A stretch of DNA of 64,000 nt from JAFECT01 sp964432415 (GCA_964432415.1 CAYSNW010000003.1:1-64000); one strand, 5' to 3'. Shown: positions 25,836-36,916, numbered from the stretch's first letter. Numbers and translations: made by a program. The notes: a model not told the origin generated them from the sequence alone.

Positions 25836-26192
25836 TCAACGCGCCTTGCGCGCCGCGTAACGGGCGTCGCGCTTGGCCTTGGCCTCGACCTTGGTCAGAG
25901 CCTTGCGCTCCTTGCGATCGCCACGCTTGGCGTCGAGCGCCGCCGCCTCGAGATCGGCCTGGGCCTGGAGCGCGGCGGCGGCCGCATCGGCCAGCGCCTG
26001 CTTGGCGGTCGCCTTGGCTTCGGCTCGGCGCTCGCGCACCGCATCCAGCTCGGCCGTACGCATGGCGGCGCGCTCGGAAAACAGCGGATCGACGACCGTG
26101 GGGCGAGCCTTGAACTTGGCCAGCAGCGCTGACTTCGCGGCGGATGCAGTCTTGATACGGTCGGCGAAGCCGGTTTTCAGAAGTTCGCTCAT
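25836..26192 (-). CDS. DUF6481-like basic helical protein
   Basis: 118 residues, largely one long Ala/Arg/Lys/Glu-rich helix. It begins MSELLKTGFADRIKTASAAKSALLAKFKARP and ends in a very basic KAKRDARYAARKAR. The pattern matches the small DUF6481 family of Caulobacterales and Sphingomonadales, of unknown function; the family name is from memory. Two base pairs separate it from the 54-residue gene downstream. Confidence 0.6.
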   Translation of the reverse strand: MSELLKTGFADRIKTASAAKSALLAKFKARPTVVDPLFSERAAMRTAELDAVRERRAEAKATAKQALADAAAAALQAQADLEAAALDAKRGDRKERKALTKVEAKAKRDARYAARKAR

Positions 26193-26226
26193 GGGCGGTG
26201 TTTACCTTGGGGTTCGGATAAAGATA

Positions 26227-26254
26227 ATCGCGCGGCCAGGAGCGGTCGCGCGAT
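26227..26254 (-). terminator. Strong hairpin, probable terminator of the sensor kinase gene
   Basis: An 11-bp stem (10 of 11 paired; ATCGCGCGGCC against GGTCGCGCGAT) with a six-base loop stands 159 bp past the kinase stop on the leftward strand. It is followed there by TTATCTTTATCC, a moderately T-rich run. It could also lie in the 5' leader of the DUF6481-type gene, which starts 35 bp further on. Confidence 0.45.
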
Positions 26255-26285
26255 GAATGGATCGAAAAAGATGGCGAGAATACCG

Positions 26286-26311
26286 GACCTTTGACCGGAG
26301 CGGCAAAGGTC
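26286..26311. other. Small inverted repeat in the 26193-26412 spacer
   Basis: GACCTTTG (26286-26293) and CAAAGGTC (26304-26311) are perfect inverted copies around a 10-base centre, with a second CCGG/CCGG repetition inside. Together with the hairpin at 26227 it makes the 220-bp spacer between the sensor kinase and the DUF6481-type gene unusually structured. No coding frame fits here. Could be part of a leader or small RNA. Confidence 0.3.
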
Positions 26312-26412
26312 GAGCGACGCCGAAATCCGTCGTTATTCGTTGGCCAGTGTGCGCGTAGGCGCCCGCGATAGCAAGAAATACTGCGTTTTCTACAGCTTTT
26401 CTTGGCGCAGGA

Positions 26413-28914
<2,502 letters not shown>

Positions 28915-28997
28915 CAGGAGAGACGCCCTATTGGACTGCCCTCCTACCAAGCCGACAGTTGAGATCAGGTGTACGCCGCGAAGATTCTCGAGAATTC

Positions 28998-29726
28998 TCA
29001 GATATAGCCGAGTTCGCCCATGGAAGCCCCGCAGAGCTCCTGGAACTGGGCTTCTCGCTCGGCGGTCCAGTCGAGTTTCAGCGGCCGCCCGCGCAGGACG
29101 CATGAGAACCGGAACTTGGAACCGTTGACCCGTTCGCCCCGGCGCGCGTCCCAGACCTTGCGCGGCAGGTCGATGCCCGCGGGCGCAAGCAACCGCTCCT
29201 CCAGGTAGTCATAGTCACTGAGGGCGTCCTCCAGCCGGATCACCGGCACATCTCGGGCCAGCAGGCCCGAAACGATGTGATTCCACTGCCAGGACAGTTT
29301 CTGGAAGCGGTCGAAACCCTCCCAGGCGCCCAGCTCATTGGGGGTGGTCGGGCAGACGTTTATGCCCTTGGCATAGGCCGTATACATCTTACGCAGCCAG
29401 TTGGAGGCCACCACCTTGCGGCCATCGCGGGCGAGATGAAACAGCTTCAGGTCCGGCGCCAGCGCCTTCAGCGTATCGACCGCGAAACAGACGTTGGAAT
29501 TGACGTCCACCGGCAGGCGGTCGCCGGCGGAGGCGTCACGGCGCAGGGCCTCGATCCGGGTCTTCAGCTCGTGCACCACCCAGGGGTGGGCCGGATTGTA
29601 GGCGCTGATGCAGAACAGATCGCGGCCGCCCGAATGCTCATGGCGCGCCTCCACATTGGGCGCGTGGCCCATGAGGTCCCCGAAGAAAGTACTGCCGCTC
29701 CGGCTGGCGCCGGTAAGTATGATCAA
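28998..29726 (-). CDS. Sulfotransferase-family protein
   Basis: 242 residues. N-terminal P-loop-like GASRSGSTFFGDLMGH binds the 5'-phosphosulfate of PAPS, and LFHLARDGRKVVASNW is the second PAPS-binding motif. Sulfotransferases transfer sulfate to hydroxyl or amino groups of sugars, lipids or peptides. Between the sensor kinase and a cupin-8 protein, 72 bp from the latter. Acceptor unknown. Confidence 0.75.
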   Translation of the reverse strand: MIILTGASRSGSTFFGDLMGHAPNVEARHEHSGGRDLFCISAYNPAHPWVVHELKTRIEALRRDASAGDRLPVDVNSNVCFAVDTLKALAPDLKLFHLARDGRKVVASNWLRKMYTAYAKGINVCPTTPNELGAWEGFDRFQKLSWQWNHIVSGLLARDVPVIRLEDALSDYDYLEERLLAPAGIDLPRKVWDARRGERVNGSKFRFSCVLRGRPLKLDWTAEREAQFQELCGASMGELGYI

Positions 29727-29798
29727 GCCCGGAAATCTCCCACCCCAACCCGTTGAACGCGTTCGTCGGACACTTCCGTCGCGGCGTCAAACCGGAAT

Positions 29799-30836
29799 TC
29801 AGGTCGGCGGATTTCGGGATGCCCAGGCGTTCAGCGACCGGGCGAGCCCGGCGATGGCGGCGTGTCGTTCCGCGGGCTCCAGAGCGCCCAGCACACCCCG
29901 ATCGGGCGCCGGGAAATGGGCGACGGGATCGTCCCCCGTGCGGAAAACATAATGGTCGAACACCGCCTTCCAGGCGGCGCGCTGGGCGGGCGGGAGGTCG
30001 CGCAGGGTCAACAGGCCATGCAGCAGCCAGTCGAACGGCGAGCCGCCGTCCGCCTCCGTCTCGCTCCACCAGTAGTTCACCAGGACGTTGAACGGATCGA
30101 GCGAACGGACGTGATGCCACCAGAGATAGGGGATGTAGACCGCGTCTCCCGCCTCGACCTCGGCGACCTCGGCTGCCGCCATGGCGTCGGCGAAACGCGG
30201 AAACCGCGCGAGGTCGGGATTGTCAAAGTCGACCAGGCTGATCGGCGCGCCGCCCGGCGTCGGCTCCAGCGGCCCGATGTAGAGGTTGGCGATCTGCTCG
30301 GGCGGGAAGAAGGTGAAGCGGCGGCGTCCGCCCACCACGCAGGCGATGTTTTCGAACGGGTCGAAGTGGGCTGAAACGACGACCTGGTTCCCGATCCAGA
30401 TGCGCGGCCGCGTGCTCTCGGGAACAAGGCCCAGACTGTTTTCGCCGAGGAACCCCGGAAGGTGGTCGGCGATGTCGGCGGATTGGACGCACACCGTCGG
30501 CGCACCGGCCTGGCCCATCTGGCCGATCAGCTGTTCGACCAGCCGCCGGATCGGCGCCTGGCCCCGGCGGAAGTTCAGGCTCTGCAGGGTCTCGCCGTAG
30601 AACAGCCGGCCCCGGATCGACGGGTCGCCGAGCAGAATGTCGGCGGGTCGGCCCCTATCGAAGTCCTGGAGATAGTCGGCCAGCGCGCGGGGCGAGACCC
30701 CGGCCCGCTCGACCGCAGGCCAACCCGCGACCCGACCCTTGAGCACCGCGGGCCGCGCGGCCGGAAGGATCTCGCTGCGGAAGCGCTCGGGATCGACGTG
30801 GGTCCATTCGCGGACCTGGGCGGGGGGCGTTGTCAT
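29799..30836 (-). CDS. Cupin-8/JmjC-like Fe(II) oxygenase domain protein
   Basis: 345 residues of the cupin_8 type. Metal ligands are likely in SAHFDPFENIACVVGG (His, Asp) and in the later IPYLWWHHVRSLD (His). TRPRIWIGN and GRRRFTFFPPEQIANLYIGP also fit. In Caulobacterales such proteins are often found near TonB-dependent receptors and tryptophan halogenases as 'PASS1/cupin-like' proteins. They hydroxylate proteins or small molecules using 2-oxoglutarate, or may have lost catalysis. Substrate unknown. Confidence 0.72.
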   Translation of the reverse strand: MTTPPAQVREWTHVDPERFRSEILPAARPAVLKGRVAGWPAVERAGVSPRALADYLQDFDRGRPADILLGDPSIRGRLFYGETLQSLNFRRGQAPIRRLVEQLIGQMGQAGAPTVCVQSADIADHLPGFLGENSLGLVPESTRPRIWIGNQVVVSAHFDPFENIACVVGGRRRFTFFPPEQIANLYIGPLEPTPGGAPISLVDFDNPDLARFPRFADAMAAAEVAEVEAGDAVYIPYLWWHHVRSLDPFNVLVNYWWSETEADGGSPFDWLLHGLLTLRDLPPAQRAAWKAVFDHYVFRTGDDPVAHFPAPDRGVLGALEPAERHAAIAGLARSLNAWASRNPPT

Positions 30837-30985
30837 GGGGCGCAGGTTGGAGCCGGCGGGCGGCGGCGCGCAAGAGAACCAATTTCCAGCGCTCGTGGCG
30901 CGATCGGGCGCCGTTTGCAGCTTTCCGGTTGCCGAATTCCGGACTCGCGGGCTAGCTGGCCCGAAGAGAAGTTTGGAGAGGAATC

Positions 30986-31294
30986 GTGCGAAAGTCTCTG
31001 ATTCAATACAATATTATCGCGTTCTCGCTACTATCTGCCCTGACCTTGGGCGCGCCGGCGTTCGCTGCGGACGCGCCCGTCACCGACGCCAAGAAGTCCG
31101 AGGCGACGGCCAAGCCGAAAACCTACGACCCCGACCGTATTGTCTGCCGTGCGGTCGAGCAGACCGGCTCTCGTCTGGGCACGACACGGGTGTGCCGCAC
31201 CGTGGCGGAGTGGGACCAGATCTCCAAGGACAGCCGCACGGCCAGCGACGACGTCCAGCGCCACTCCAAGCAGCAGCCCGTACCGGGCAGCTGA
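30986..31294 (+). CDS. Small secreted two-cysteine protein, paralogue of 57745-58050
   Basis: 102 residues starting at a GTG with GGAGAGG four bases upstream. A signal peptide (IIAFSLLSALTLGAPAFA) is followed by a Lys/Ala linker and a conserved core DRIVCRAVEQTGSRLGTTRV with C-R-T-V-AEW. The same core is found in the gene at 57745-58050 (DRIVCHTLDQTGSRLGAARV), so this is a gene family within the genome. The two conserved cysteines probably make a disulfide. Function unknown. Confidence 0.65.
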   Translation: MRKSLIQYNIIAFSLLSALTLGAPAFAADAPVTDAKKSEATAKPKTYDPDRIVCRAVEQTGSRLGTTRVCRTVAEWDQISKDSRTASDDVQRHSKQQPVPGS

Positions 31295-31302
31295 GCCGCC
31301 CT

Positions 31303-32898
31303 TCAGTTCGCCCGGCGGCGGAAGTCCCGGGCGATCTCACGCGCGGCGTTGTGGCCCGGCGCGCCGGTGACCCCTCCGCCCGGATGGGTCCCGGCCCCGC
31401 ACATGTAGAGTCCGGCGATCGGTGAGCGATAATTGCCGTGGCCGAGCACCGGGCGCGCGGAGAACAGCTGATCCAGGCTCAACACCCCGTGCATGATATC
31501 GCCGGAAGTCAGGCCGAACACCCGCTCCAGATCCAGCGGCGACAAGACCTGGCGTCCGACCACCGAGGCCTTGAAGCCCGGGGCGAAGCGATCGACCGTG
31601 TCGATCATCAGGTCGGCGACCTGGTCGCGGTGGTCGTCCCAGCTGCGGCCGCCCGACAGCTGCGGCGCCACGTGCTGGCAGAACAGGCTGGCGACGTGGC
31701 GGCCCTCCGGCGCCAGGGTCGGATCCAGGGTCGACGGGATCAGCATCTCGACGATCGGATCCGTCGACCAGCCGTCAGCCCGGCAATCGACGTAGGCCTT
31801 GTCCATGTAGGCCATGGACGGCGCCATGATGACGCCCGCGGTCATGTGGTCCCCGTTCTCGGGCAGGCAGGAGAAGCGCGGCAGCTCCGACAGCGCCACG
31901 TTCATGCGGAAGGTGGCCGAGCCCATGCGGTAGCGGCCGATCCGCTCGCGGAAATCGGCCGGCAGGACGGCTGGGTCGACGAGCTTTCCGAAGGTCAGCT
32001 TCGGGGTCAGGTTGGAGACCACCGCGCGCGCGTTCAGCCGCTCGCCCGCCTCGGTGACCACGCCGGTCGCCGTACCCTTCTCGGTCAGGATCTCGGCGAC
32101 CGCCACGCCCGTGCGGATCTCGACGCCCTTTTCCCGGCAGGCCTTGGCCATGGCCTGGGTGATGGCGCCCATGCCGCCGACCGCGTGACCCCAGGCGCCC
32201 TTCTTGCCGTTCACCTCGCCGAAGACGTGGTGCAGCAGGACATAGGCGGTGCCCGGCGAATAGGGGCTGGCGTAGGCGCCCACCACCCCGTCGAAGCCGT
32301 AGGCCGCCTTGATCGGATCGCTCTCGAACCAGCCGTCCAGCCAGTCGCCGGCCGACTGGGAGAACAGGGCCAGCAGGTCGCGCTTGCCGGTCAGGTCCAG
32401 CCGTCCCAGCCGCTGGCCGAGGCCGGCGCCCTTGAGCAGTTCGGGAAGCGCCGCGCCCCAGCCGCCCTCGGTCAGGTTGGGTGGGGTCTGCAGCACCACA
32501 TCGCGCAGGACGTCGGCGATGGCCTCCAGCCGCTCGCCGTAGGCGTCCAGCCGATCCGCGTCCTTCTGGGAGAACTTGGCGACCTCGGCCTGGGTGCGGC
32601 CGCCGCCGACGCACAGGCTTTCACGGTCGTTCAGCGGCAGGAAGTTGGAGACCTTGCGCTCCACGATCTGAAGGCCGTGGCCATGCAGGTCCATGTCGCG
32701 GATGACCTTTGGGTTCAGCAGCGAGACCGTGTAGCTGGCCACCGAGTTGCGGAAGCCGGGGTGGAACTCCTCGGTCACCGCCGCGCCGCCGACCACGTCG
32801 CGGCGCTCCAGCACCGTGACCTTCAGGCCGGCCGAGGCCAGGTAGAAGGCGCAGACCAGGCCGTTGTGGCCGCCGCCCGCGATCAGAACGTCAGTCAT
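31303..32898 (-). CDS. FAD-dependent oxidoreductase, phytoene desaturase-like (PYROXD2 type)
   Basis: 531 residues. N-terminal VLIAGGGHNGLVCAFYLASA is the dinucleotide-binding fold; DVVGGAAVTEEFHPGFRNS follows. The C-terminal GLYMCGAGTHPGGGVTGAPG is the second FAD contact typical of carotenoid-desaturase-like amine oxidases. Such enzymes oxidise C-C or C-N bonds with FAD. It starts 10 bp after the Rieske oxygenase gene, so the two act in one pathway; here an amine or similar dehydrogenation is plausible. Exact substrate unknown. Confidence 0.78.
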   Translation of the reverse strand: MTDVLIAGGGHNGLVCAFYLASAGLKVTVLERRDVVGGAAVTEEFHPGFRNSVASYTVSLLNPKVIRDMDLHGHGLQIVERKVSNFLPLNDRESLCVGGGRTQAEVAKFSQKDADRLDAYGERLEAIADVLRDVVLQTPPNLTEGGWGAALPELLKGAGLGQRLGRLDLTGKRDLLALFSQSAGDWLDGWFESDPIKAAYGFDGVVGAYASPYSPGTAYVLLHHVFGEVNGKKGAWGHAVGGMGAITQAMAKACREKGVEIRTGVAVAEILTEKGTATGVVTEAGERLNARAVVSNLTPKLTFGKLVDPAVLPADFRERIGRYRMGSATFRMNVALSELPRFSCLPENGDHMTAGVIMAPSMAYMDKAYVDCRADGWSTDPIVEMLIPSTLDPTLAPEGRHVASLFCQHVAPQLSGGRSWDDHRDQVADLMIDTVDRFAPGFKASVVGRQVLSPLDLERVFGLTSGDIMHGVLSLDQLFSARPVLGHGNYRSPIAGLYMCGAGTHPGGGVTGAPGHNAAREIARDFRRRAN

Positions 32899-32908
32899 GG
32901 ATGGTCCT

Positions 32909-34051
32909 TCAGGCGGCGCGGGAATGGGGCGGATGGTCGAGGGCGGCTTCGGGGATGAACTGGCGCAGCCGCCGCGCGAAGGAGGCCAGGCACACCTCGT
33001 CCGGCGACAGCGGCCCCGAGACGTAGGAAGAAGACGCCATGCCCTGCTGCACCCGTTCGATCAGAATGGTGTCCTCGGCGTTGACCTGGCGGTTGATGCG
33101 CCAGTTGAGCCAGCGCGCGGCGCGGACCTCGCGCCGGGCGTCGGGGCGGACGTAGGCGATCTCGCGGATCAGGGTCTGCGTCGGCGAAACCGGCACGAAC
33201 TGCATGAAGTCGACCTGGTCCGGATAGACGTCGAAGGCGATGTTCGGCCAGAGCTTGTAGTAGTTCCAGGTCCGCCGCTCGGCCTCGGGCAGATGGTCGA
33301 ACACCGGCAGCAGGGCCTGGTAGCGCGCCTCCGACCAGTTCGAGGTCGGACGATCCGTGATCACCCCGCTCATCTTGTCGACCCAGGGCTGCGCCTCGAT
33401 GGCGTAGGTTCCGGCGAACAGGCGCGACAGGCCGGGATGGGCGACCGGAATGTGCAGGCCGTCCGAATAGTTGTCCGACACGTTCTTCCAGTTCACCGGC
33501 CGAGGACGCAGGGTCACCCGCCCCTGGGGAACCAGATCCTCGAAGCCGTAGGGCGCGATCTCGGCGTCGTAGGGGGCGATCATCTCGGCCACCGACGGCA
33601 GGCCGGGCTCGAGCCGCACGAAGATGAAGCCGCGCCAGATCTCCTGTTCCAGCGGAACCAGGCCGTGGCGTTCCAGCTCGAGGTTCTCGAAGCCCTGCCA
33701 TTTCGGCACCGCCTTCAGGGCGCCGTCCAGGCCGTAGCTCCAGGCGTGGTAGGGACAGACCAGCCGCTTGCCGCAGTTGCCAGAGTCCCCGTCCGCCAGG
33801 CGCCCCGCGCGGTGACGGCAGACGTTGTGGAAGGCGCGCACTTCGCCGTCCTCGCCGCGGACCACAACCACCTTCTCGTCGAGGAAATCGAAGGTGTGGT
33901 AGTCGCCGGCCTCGGGCACGTCGTTCAGGTGGCAAACTACCTGCCAGGCCTGGCGGAACAGGCGCTGTTTCTCCAGTTCGAAGAACCCCGCATCGCGATA
34001 GAGCCAGGCCGGCAGGCTGTGTTCGGCGATGTCGGTCGCGGCTCGGGTCAT
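32909..34051 (-). CDS. Rieske non-heme iron oxygenase alpha subunit (choline/betaine monooxygenase-like)
   Basis: 380 residues. The Rieske [2Fe-2S] site is CRH (Cys78, His80) with CPYH (Cys99, His102); the mononuclear iron site is DNYSDGLHIPVAH (His200, His205). The layout resembles choline monooxygenase and glycine-betaine demethylase enzymes, which hydroxylate an N-methyl group that is then lost as formaldehyde. The ATG at 34051 follows GGAG by six bases; the longer frame overlaps the upstream operator. Its own reductase is not seen, so it probably uses a shared one. It lies directly behind a perfect palindrome and a BetI-like regulator. Confidence 0.82.
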   Translation of the reverse strand: MTRAATDIAEHSLPAWLYRDAGFFELEKQRLFRQAWQVVCHLNDVPEAGDYHTFDFLDEKVVVVRGEDGEVRAFHNVCRHRAGRLADGDSGNCGKRLVCPYHAWSYGLDGALKAVPKWQGFENLELERHGLVPLEQEIWRGFIFVRLEPGLPSVAEMIAPYDAEIAPYGFEDLVPQGRVTLRPRPVNWKNVSDNYSDGLHIPVAHPGLSRLFAGTYAIEAQPWVDKMSGVITDRPTSNWSEARYQALLPVFDHLPEAERRTWNYYKLWPNIAFDVYPDQVDFMQFVPVSPTQTLIREIAYVRPDARREVRAARWLNWRINRQVNAEDTILIERVQQGMASSSYVSGPLSPDEVCLASFARRLRQFIPEAALDHPPHSRAA

Positions 34052-34067
34052 GGTGGGCTCCGTCGTC

Positions 34068-34085
34068 ACTATACGATCGTATAGT
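34068..34085. promoter_or_regulatory. Perfect 18-bp palindromic operator (TetR/BetI type)
   Basis: ACTATACGATCGTATAGT is an exact palindrome of 18 bases. It stands one base after the stop codon of the TetR gene and 16 bp before the start of the Rieske gene, both leftward. The length and dyad symmetry are those of TetR-family operators. This suggests the regulator represses the two oxygenase genes, using a promoter in the 35-bp gap or by blocking readthrough. Confidence 0.6.
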
Positions 34086-34086
34086 T

Positions 34087-34656
34087 TCACGCGGTAACGA
34101 GCAATCCCGCGACCCACTTTCGGCCGATGGCGACCGCCTCTTCCGCAGTGAACGTCGAGGGGTCGAGGCACAACTCGAGCCACAGGCCGTCCAGCATGGC
34201 CGACATGGCGATGGCGCAGGCTCGAGCATCGGCGGCGCCGAGGCCGCGAAGAAGGCTCTCCAGCCGCTCCCGATAGGCCGAATAGCTCTTCGCGTGGGTC
34301 GCGGCGGCCGCGGCGTCTGTGCGCACCAGGCCCCAGAACCCCAGCCAGGCCGAGAGCAGGTCGCGGTCGACCACCGCCGGCGAGAAGCTCGCCTCCAGGA
34401 AGGCCGCCATCCGAGCCTCGGGGTCGGGTCCGGCGCCGGCGAGCGCCGCCTCGAGCACCGCATCCACCCGTGCCAGGGTCTGGGTATAGGCCTCGTTCAG
34501 CAACGCTCCGAAGCTGCCGAAATGGTGGCGGACCAGGCCGGGGCTGACCCCTGCCCTCGCCGCCACGTCACGGACTGAGGCCGCGCCGAGCCCCTTGGCT
34601 GCAAGGCTCTGCAGCACCGCATCGATCAGGGCCTGGCGATGGCCCTCGCGGCTCAT
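34087..34656 (-). CDS. BetI-like TetR family regulator
   Basis: 189 residues. The helix-turn-helix is SVRDVAARAGVSPGLVRHHFGSFGALL (about 24-50). The C-terminal part (LLSAWLGFWGLVRTDAAA, KSYSAYRERLESLLRGLG) resembles BetI, the repressor of choline/betaine genes, which senses quaternary amines. Its start overlaps the stop of hutG (ATGA), so it is translated with that gene. The perfect palindrome immediately downstream is its likely operator. Confidence 0.8.
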   Translation of the reverse strand: MSREGHRQALIDAVLQSLAAKGLGAASVRDVAARAGVSPGLVRHHFGSFGALLNEAYTQTLARVDAVLEAALAGAGPDPEARMAAFLEASFSPAVVDRDLLSAWLGFWGLVRTDAAAAATHAKSYSAYRERLESLLRGLGAADARACAIAMSAMLDGLWLELCLDPSTFTAEEAVAIGRKWVAGLLVTA

Positions 34657-35552
34657 CGCGTGGCGAACCCGGCCAGCAGTTCGACGAACCAGCGGGCGGC
34701 GGTCAGGGCGCCGAGATCGGCGACGTCCAGGCTGGGATCGAACTCGGTCAGGTCGACGGCGCGGACCTTCGGATGAGCGCCGATCAGCCGCGCCGCGTCG
34801 AAGAAGTCCTGCACGGAGATGCCACCGGGCCGGGCGCCGGGCGCGCCCGGAAGCTGGCCGCGGTCGATGACGTCGATGTCGAAGTCGACGTAGATCCAGT
34901 CGCAGCGCGAGGACAGGCTGGCCAGTTCCTGGGCCACGACGCTCTCCGTGCCGTGCTCACGGCACTCACGCACGGTCCTGACCGAGATGCCGGCGGCCAT
35001 GGCCTTTTCGTGGGCCCGGCGCGTATTGGCGAAGGGGGCGAGGCCGATCTGGCTGATACGGCCGCCATCGAGACCGTCCTCGAGCAGGGCCTGGATCGGG
35101 TTGCCGTTGTTCAGGCCGCAGTCGGTGTCGCGCAGGTCGAAGTGGGCGTCGAGCGTCAGCACCCCTACGCGCTTGAGCGTGGGGTCAAGACCGTGCGCCC
35201 CGGGTCGGGTCACCGCATTGTTGCCGCCGATCAGGACCGTGAGCTCGCGCTTGCGCGCCGAGCCTTCGACGGCGCGGCGGATGGGGTCGAACGCCTGGTC
35301 GGGCGGGGTGATCTTGAGCGGGACGTCACCGTGGTCGTGGACGCGCAGATTCGACAGGTCCGTGCCGCTCTCCAGGTCGTAGACGCTCATACGCGGCAGG
35401 GCGGCGCGGAACGTCTTCGGCGCCAGGTCGCAGCGACCGGGGGTCAGGGAGCGTTCGCCCAGCGGCGCGCCGACCAGACCGATGCGGGCCTCGGGATGCT
35501 CGCCCAGCAGGTCGGCGGCGGAGAACCAGCTCTTGCACTCGGATGTGGTCAC
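34653..35552 (-). CDS. hutG: Formimidoylglutamase-like arginase family enzyme
   Basis: 299 residues of the arginase/agmatinase family. Manganese ligands appear in LTLDAHFDLRD and VDFDIDVIDRGQLPG, with LIGGNNAVTRPGAHGLD as the first histidine-type motif region (here asparagine replaces the first His seen in many arginases). Context with hutI, hutU and hutH across a 77-bp divergent spacer says it completes histidine degradation by splitting N-formimino-glutamate to glutamate and formamide. It is the first gene of the leftward operon that continues with the BetI-like regulator. Confidence 0.82.
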   Translation of the reverse strand: MTTSECKSWFSAADLLGEHPEARIGLVGAPLGERSLTPGRCDLAPKTFRAALPRMSVYDLESGTDLSNLRVHDHGDVPLKITPPDQAFDPIRRAVEGSARKRELTVLIGGNNAVTRPGAHGLDPTLKRVGVLTLDAHFDLRDTDCGLNNGNPIQALLEDGLDGGRISQIGLAPFANTRRAHEKAMAAGISVRTVRECREHGTESVVAQELASLSSRCDWIYVDFDIDVIDRGQLPGAPGARPGGISVQDFFDAARLIGAHPKVRAVDLTEFDPSLDVADLGALTAARWFVELLAGFATR

Positions 35553-35629
35553 GGCGCGGCCCTCGGTTGGCGAGGTCCCCGGCGTAGCCTAGGCTTCGCG
35601 ATCCTGTCCAATCGGAACGCGCGCGACCC

Positions 35630-36841
35630 ATGTGGGACCTGATCCTGAGCCAAGGCCACATCGCGACCATGGCCGGGGACGCACGCGAGTCCTACGGCGC
35701 CATCCGCGACGCCGCGATCGGGATCGAGGACGGGCGAATCGCATGGGTGGGCGCAGCCGCCGATCTGCCGGGACGGCCGGAGGCTCTGGCTCGCGAGGTG
35801 GGCTCGCTCGAAGGAGGCTGGCTCACCCCTGGCCTGATCGACTGTCATACCCACCTGGTTTTCGGCGGCGACCGGTCGGGCGAATGGGAACAGCGGCTCA
35901 AGGGCGCGACCTACGAGGAGATCGCGCGGGCCGGCGGCGGCATCCTGTCCAGCGTCCGCGCCACCCGCGAGGCGTCGGAGACGGACCTTGCGGCCTCGGC
36001 CCAGGCGCGCCTCGACGCCATGACTGCCCAGGGCGTGACCACCGTCGAGGTCAAATCCGGCTATGGCCTGGACCTGGAGAACGAGCTCAAGACGCTGCGC
36101 GCCGCAGGCCGACTGAAGGGCGCGCGGGTCGTCCGCACTCTGCTTTCCGCCCACGCCGTGCCACCGGAATATCGGGACAATCGAAGCAGTTACATCGATC
36201 TCATCTGCGACCACATCATCCCCGCGGCGGCTCGAGAGGGCCTGGCCGAAGCGGTCGACGCCTTCTGCGAGACCATCGGCTTCACCCCTGCCGAGACCGA
36301 ACGGGTGTTTCAGGCCGCCGTCGCCCACGGCCTGAGGGTCAAGCTCCACGCCGAGCAGCTGTCCGACCAGGGCGGCGCCGCGCTCGCCGCGCGATATCAG
36401 GCCCTGTCCGCCGATCACCTGGAGCATCTGAGCGCCGCGGGAATCGCGGCGATGGCCGAAGCCGGGACCGTGGCGGTCCTGCTTCCAGGCGCCTTCTACT
36501 TCCTGCGCGACGAGCACCTGCCGCCGATCGCCGACCTGCGCGCGGCCGGCGTGCCCATGGCGGTGGCCACCGACTGCAACCCGGGCACCTCGCCCCTGAC
36601 TTCGCCGCTGCTGGCCATGAACATGGCCTGCACCCTGTTCCAGCTGATCCCCGAGGAGGCTCTGGCCGGCATGACGCGCAACGCCGCCCGGGCGTTGGGC
36701 AAGGGGGCGGAGATCGGGACGCTGGAAGTCGGCAAGGCGGCGGACCTGGCGCTATGGAAGGTCCCGGAACCGGCGGCGCTCGCCTACTGGATGGGGGCGA
36801 ATCTTCTCGACCGGCGCTGGCTTGCGGGAAAGTCGGTCTGA
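35630..36841 (+). CDS. hutI: Imidazolonepropionase
   Basis: 403 residues. Amidohydrolase metal site DCHTHLVFGGDR, then the long conserved KSGYGLDLENELKTLR and HAEQLSDQGGAALAA, ending with DCNPGTSPLTSPLLAMN. All are specific to HutI. It opens the imidazolone ring to N-formimino-glutamate, the third step of histidine degradation, in the cytoplasm. Divergent from hutG and upstream of hutU. The start at 35630 is the first ATG after the spacer and gives the usual N-terminus WDLILSQGHIATM. Confidence 0.94.
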   Translation: MWDLILSQGHIATMAGDARESYGAIRDAAIGIEDGRIAWVGAAADLPGRPEALAREVGSLEGGWLTPGLIDCHTHLVFGGDRSGEWEQRLKGATYEEIARAGGGILSSVRATREASETDLAASAQARLDAMTAQGVTTVEVKSGYGLDLENELKTLRAAGRLKGARVVRTLLSAHAVPPEYRDNRSSYIDLICDHIIPAAAREGLAEAVDAFCETIGFTPAETERVFQAAVAHGLRVKLHAEQLSDQGGAALAARYQALSADHLEHLSAAGIAAMAEAGTVAVLLPGAFYFLRDEHLPPIADLRAAGVPMAVATDCNPGTSPLTSPLLAMNMACTLFQLIPEEALAGMTRNAARALGKGAEIGTLEVGKAADLALWKVPEPAALAYWMGANLLDRRWLAGKSV

Positions 36842-36916
36842 GAGCCGACCTATCGGAGGCGGAAAATCGCTCCGACGGCGGGTGGGCGCCGCGGTTCGGG
36901 TTCGCTATGCAGCGGC

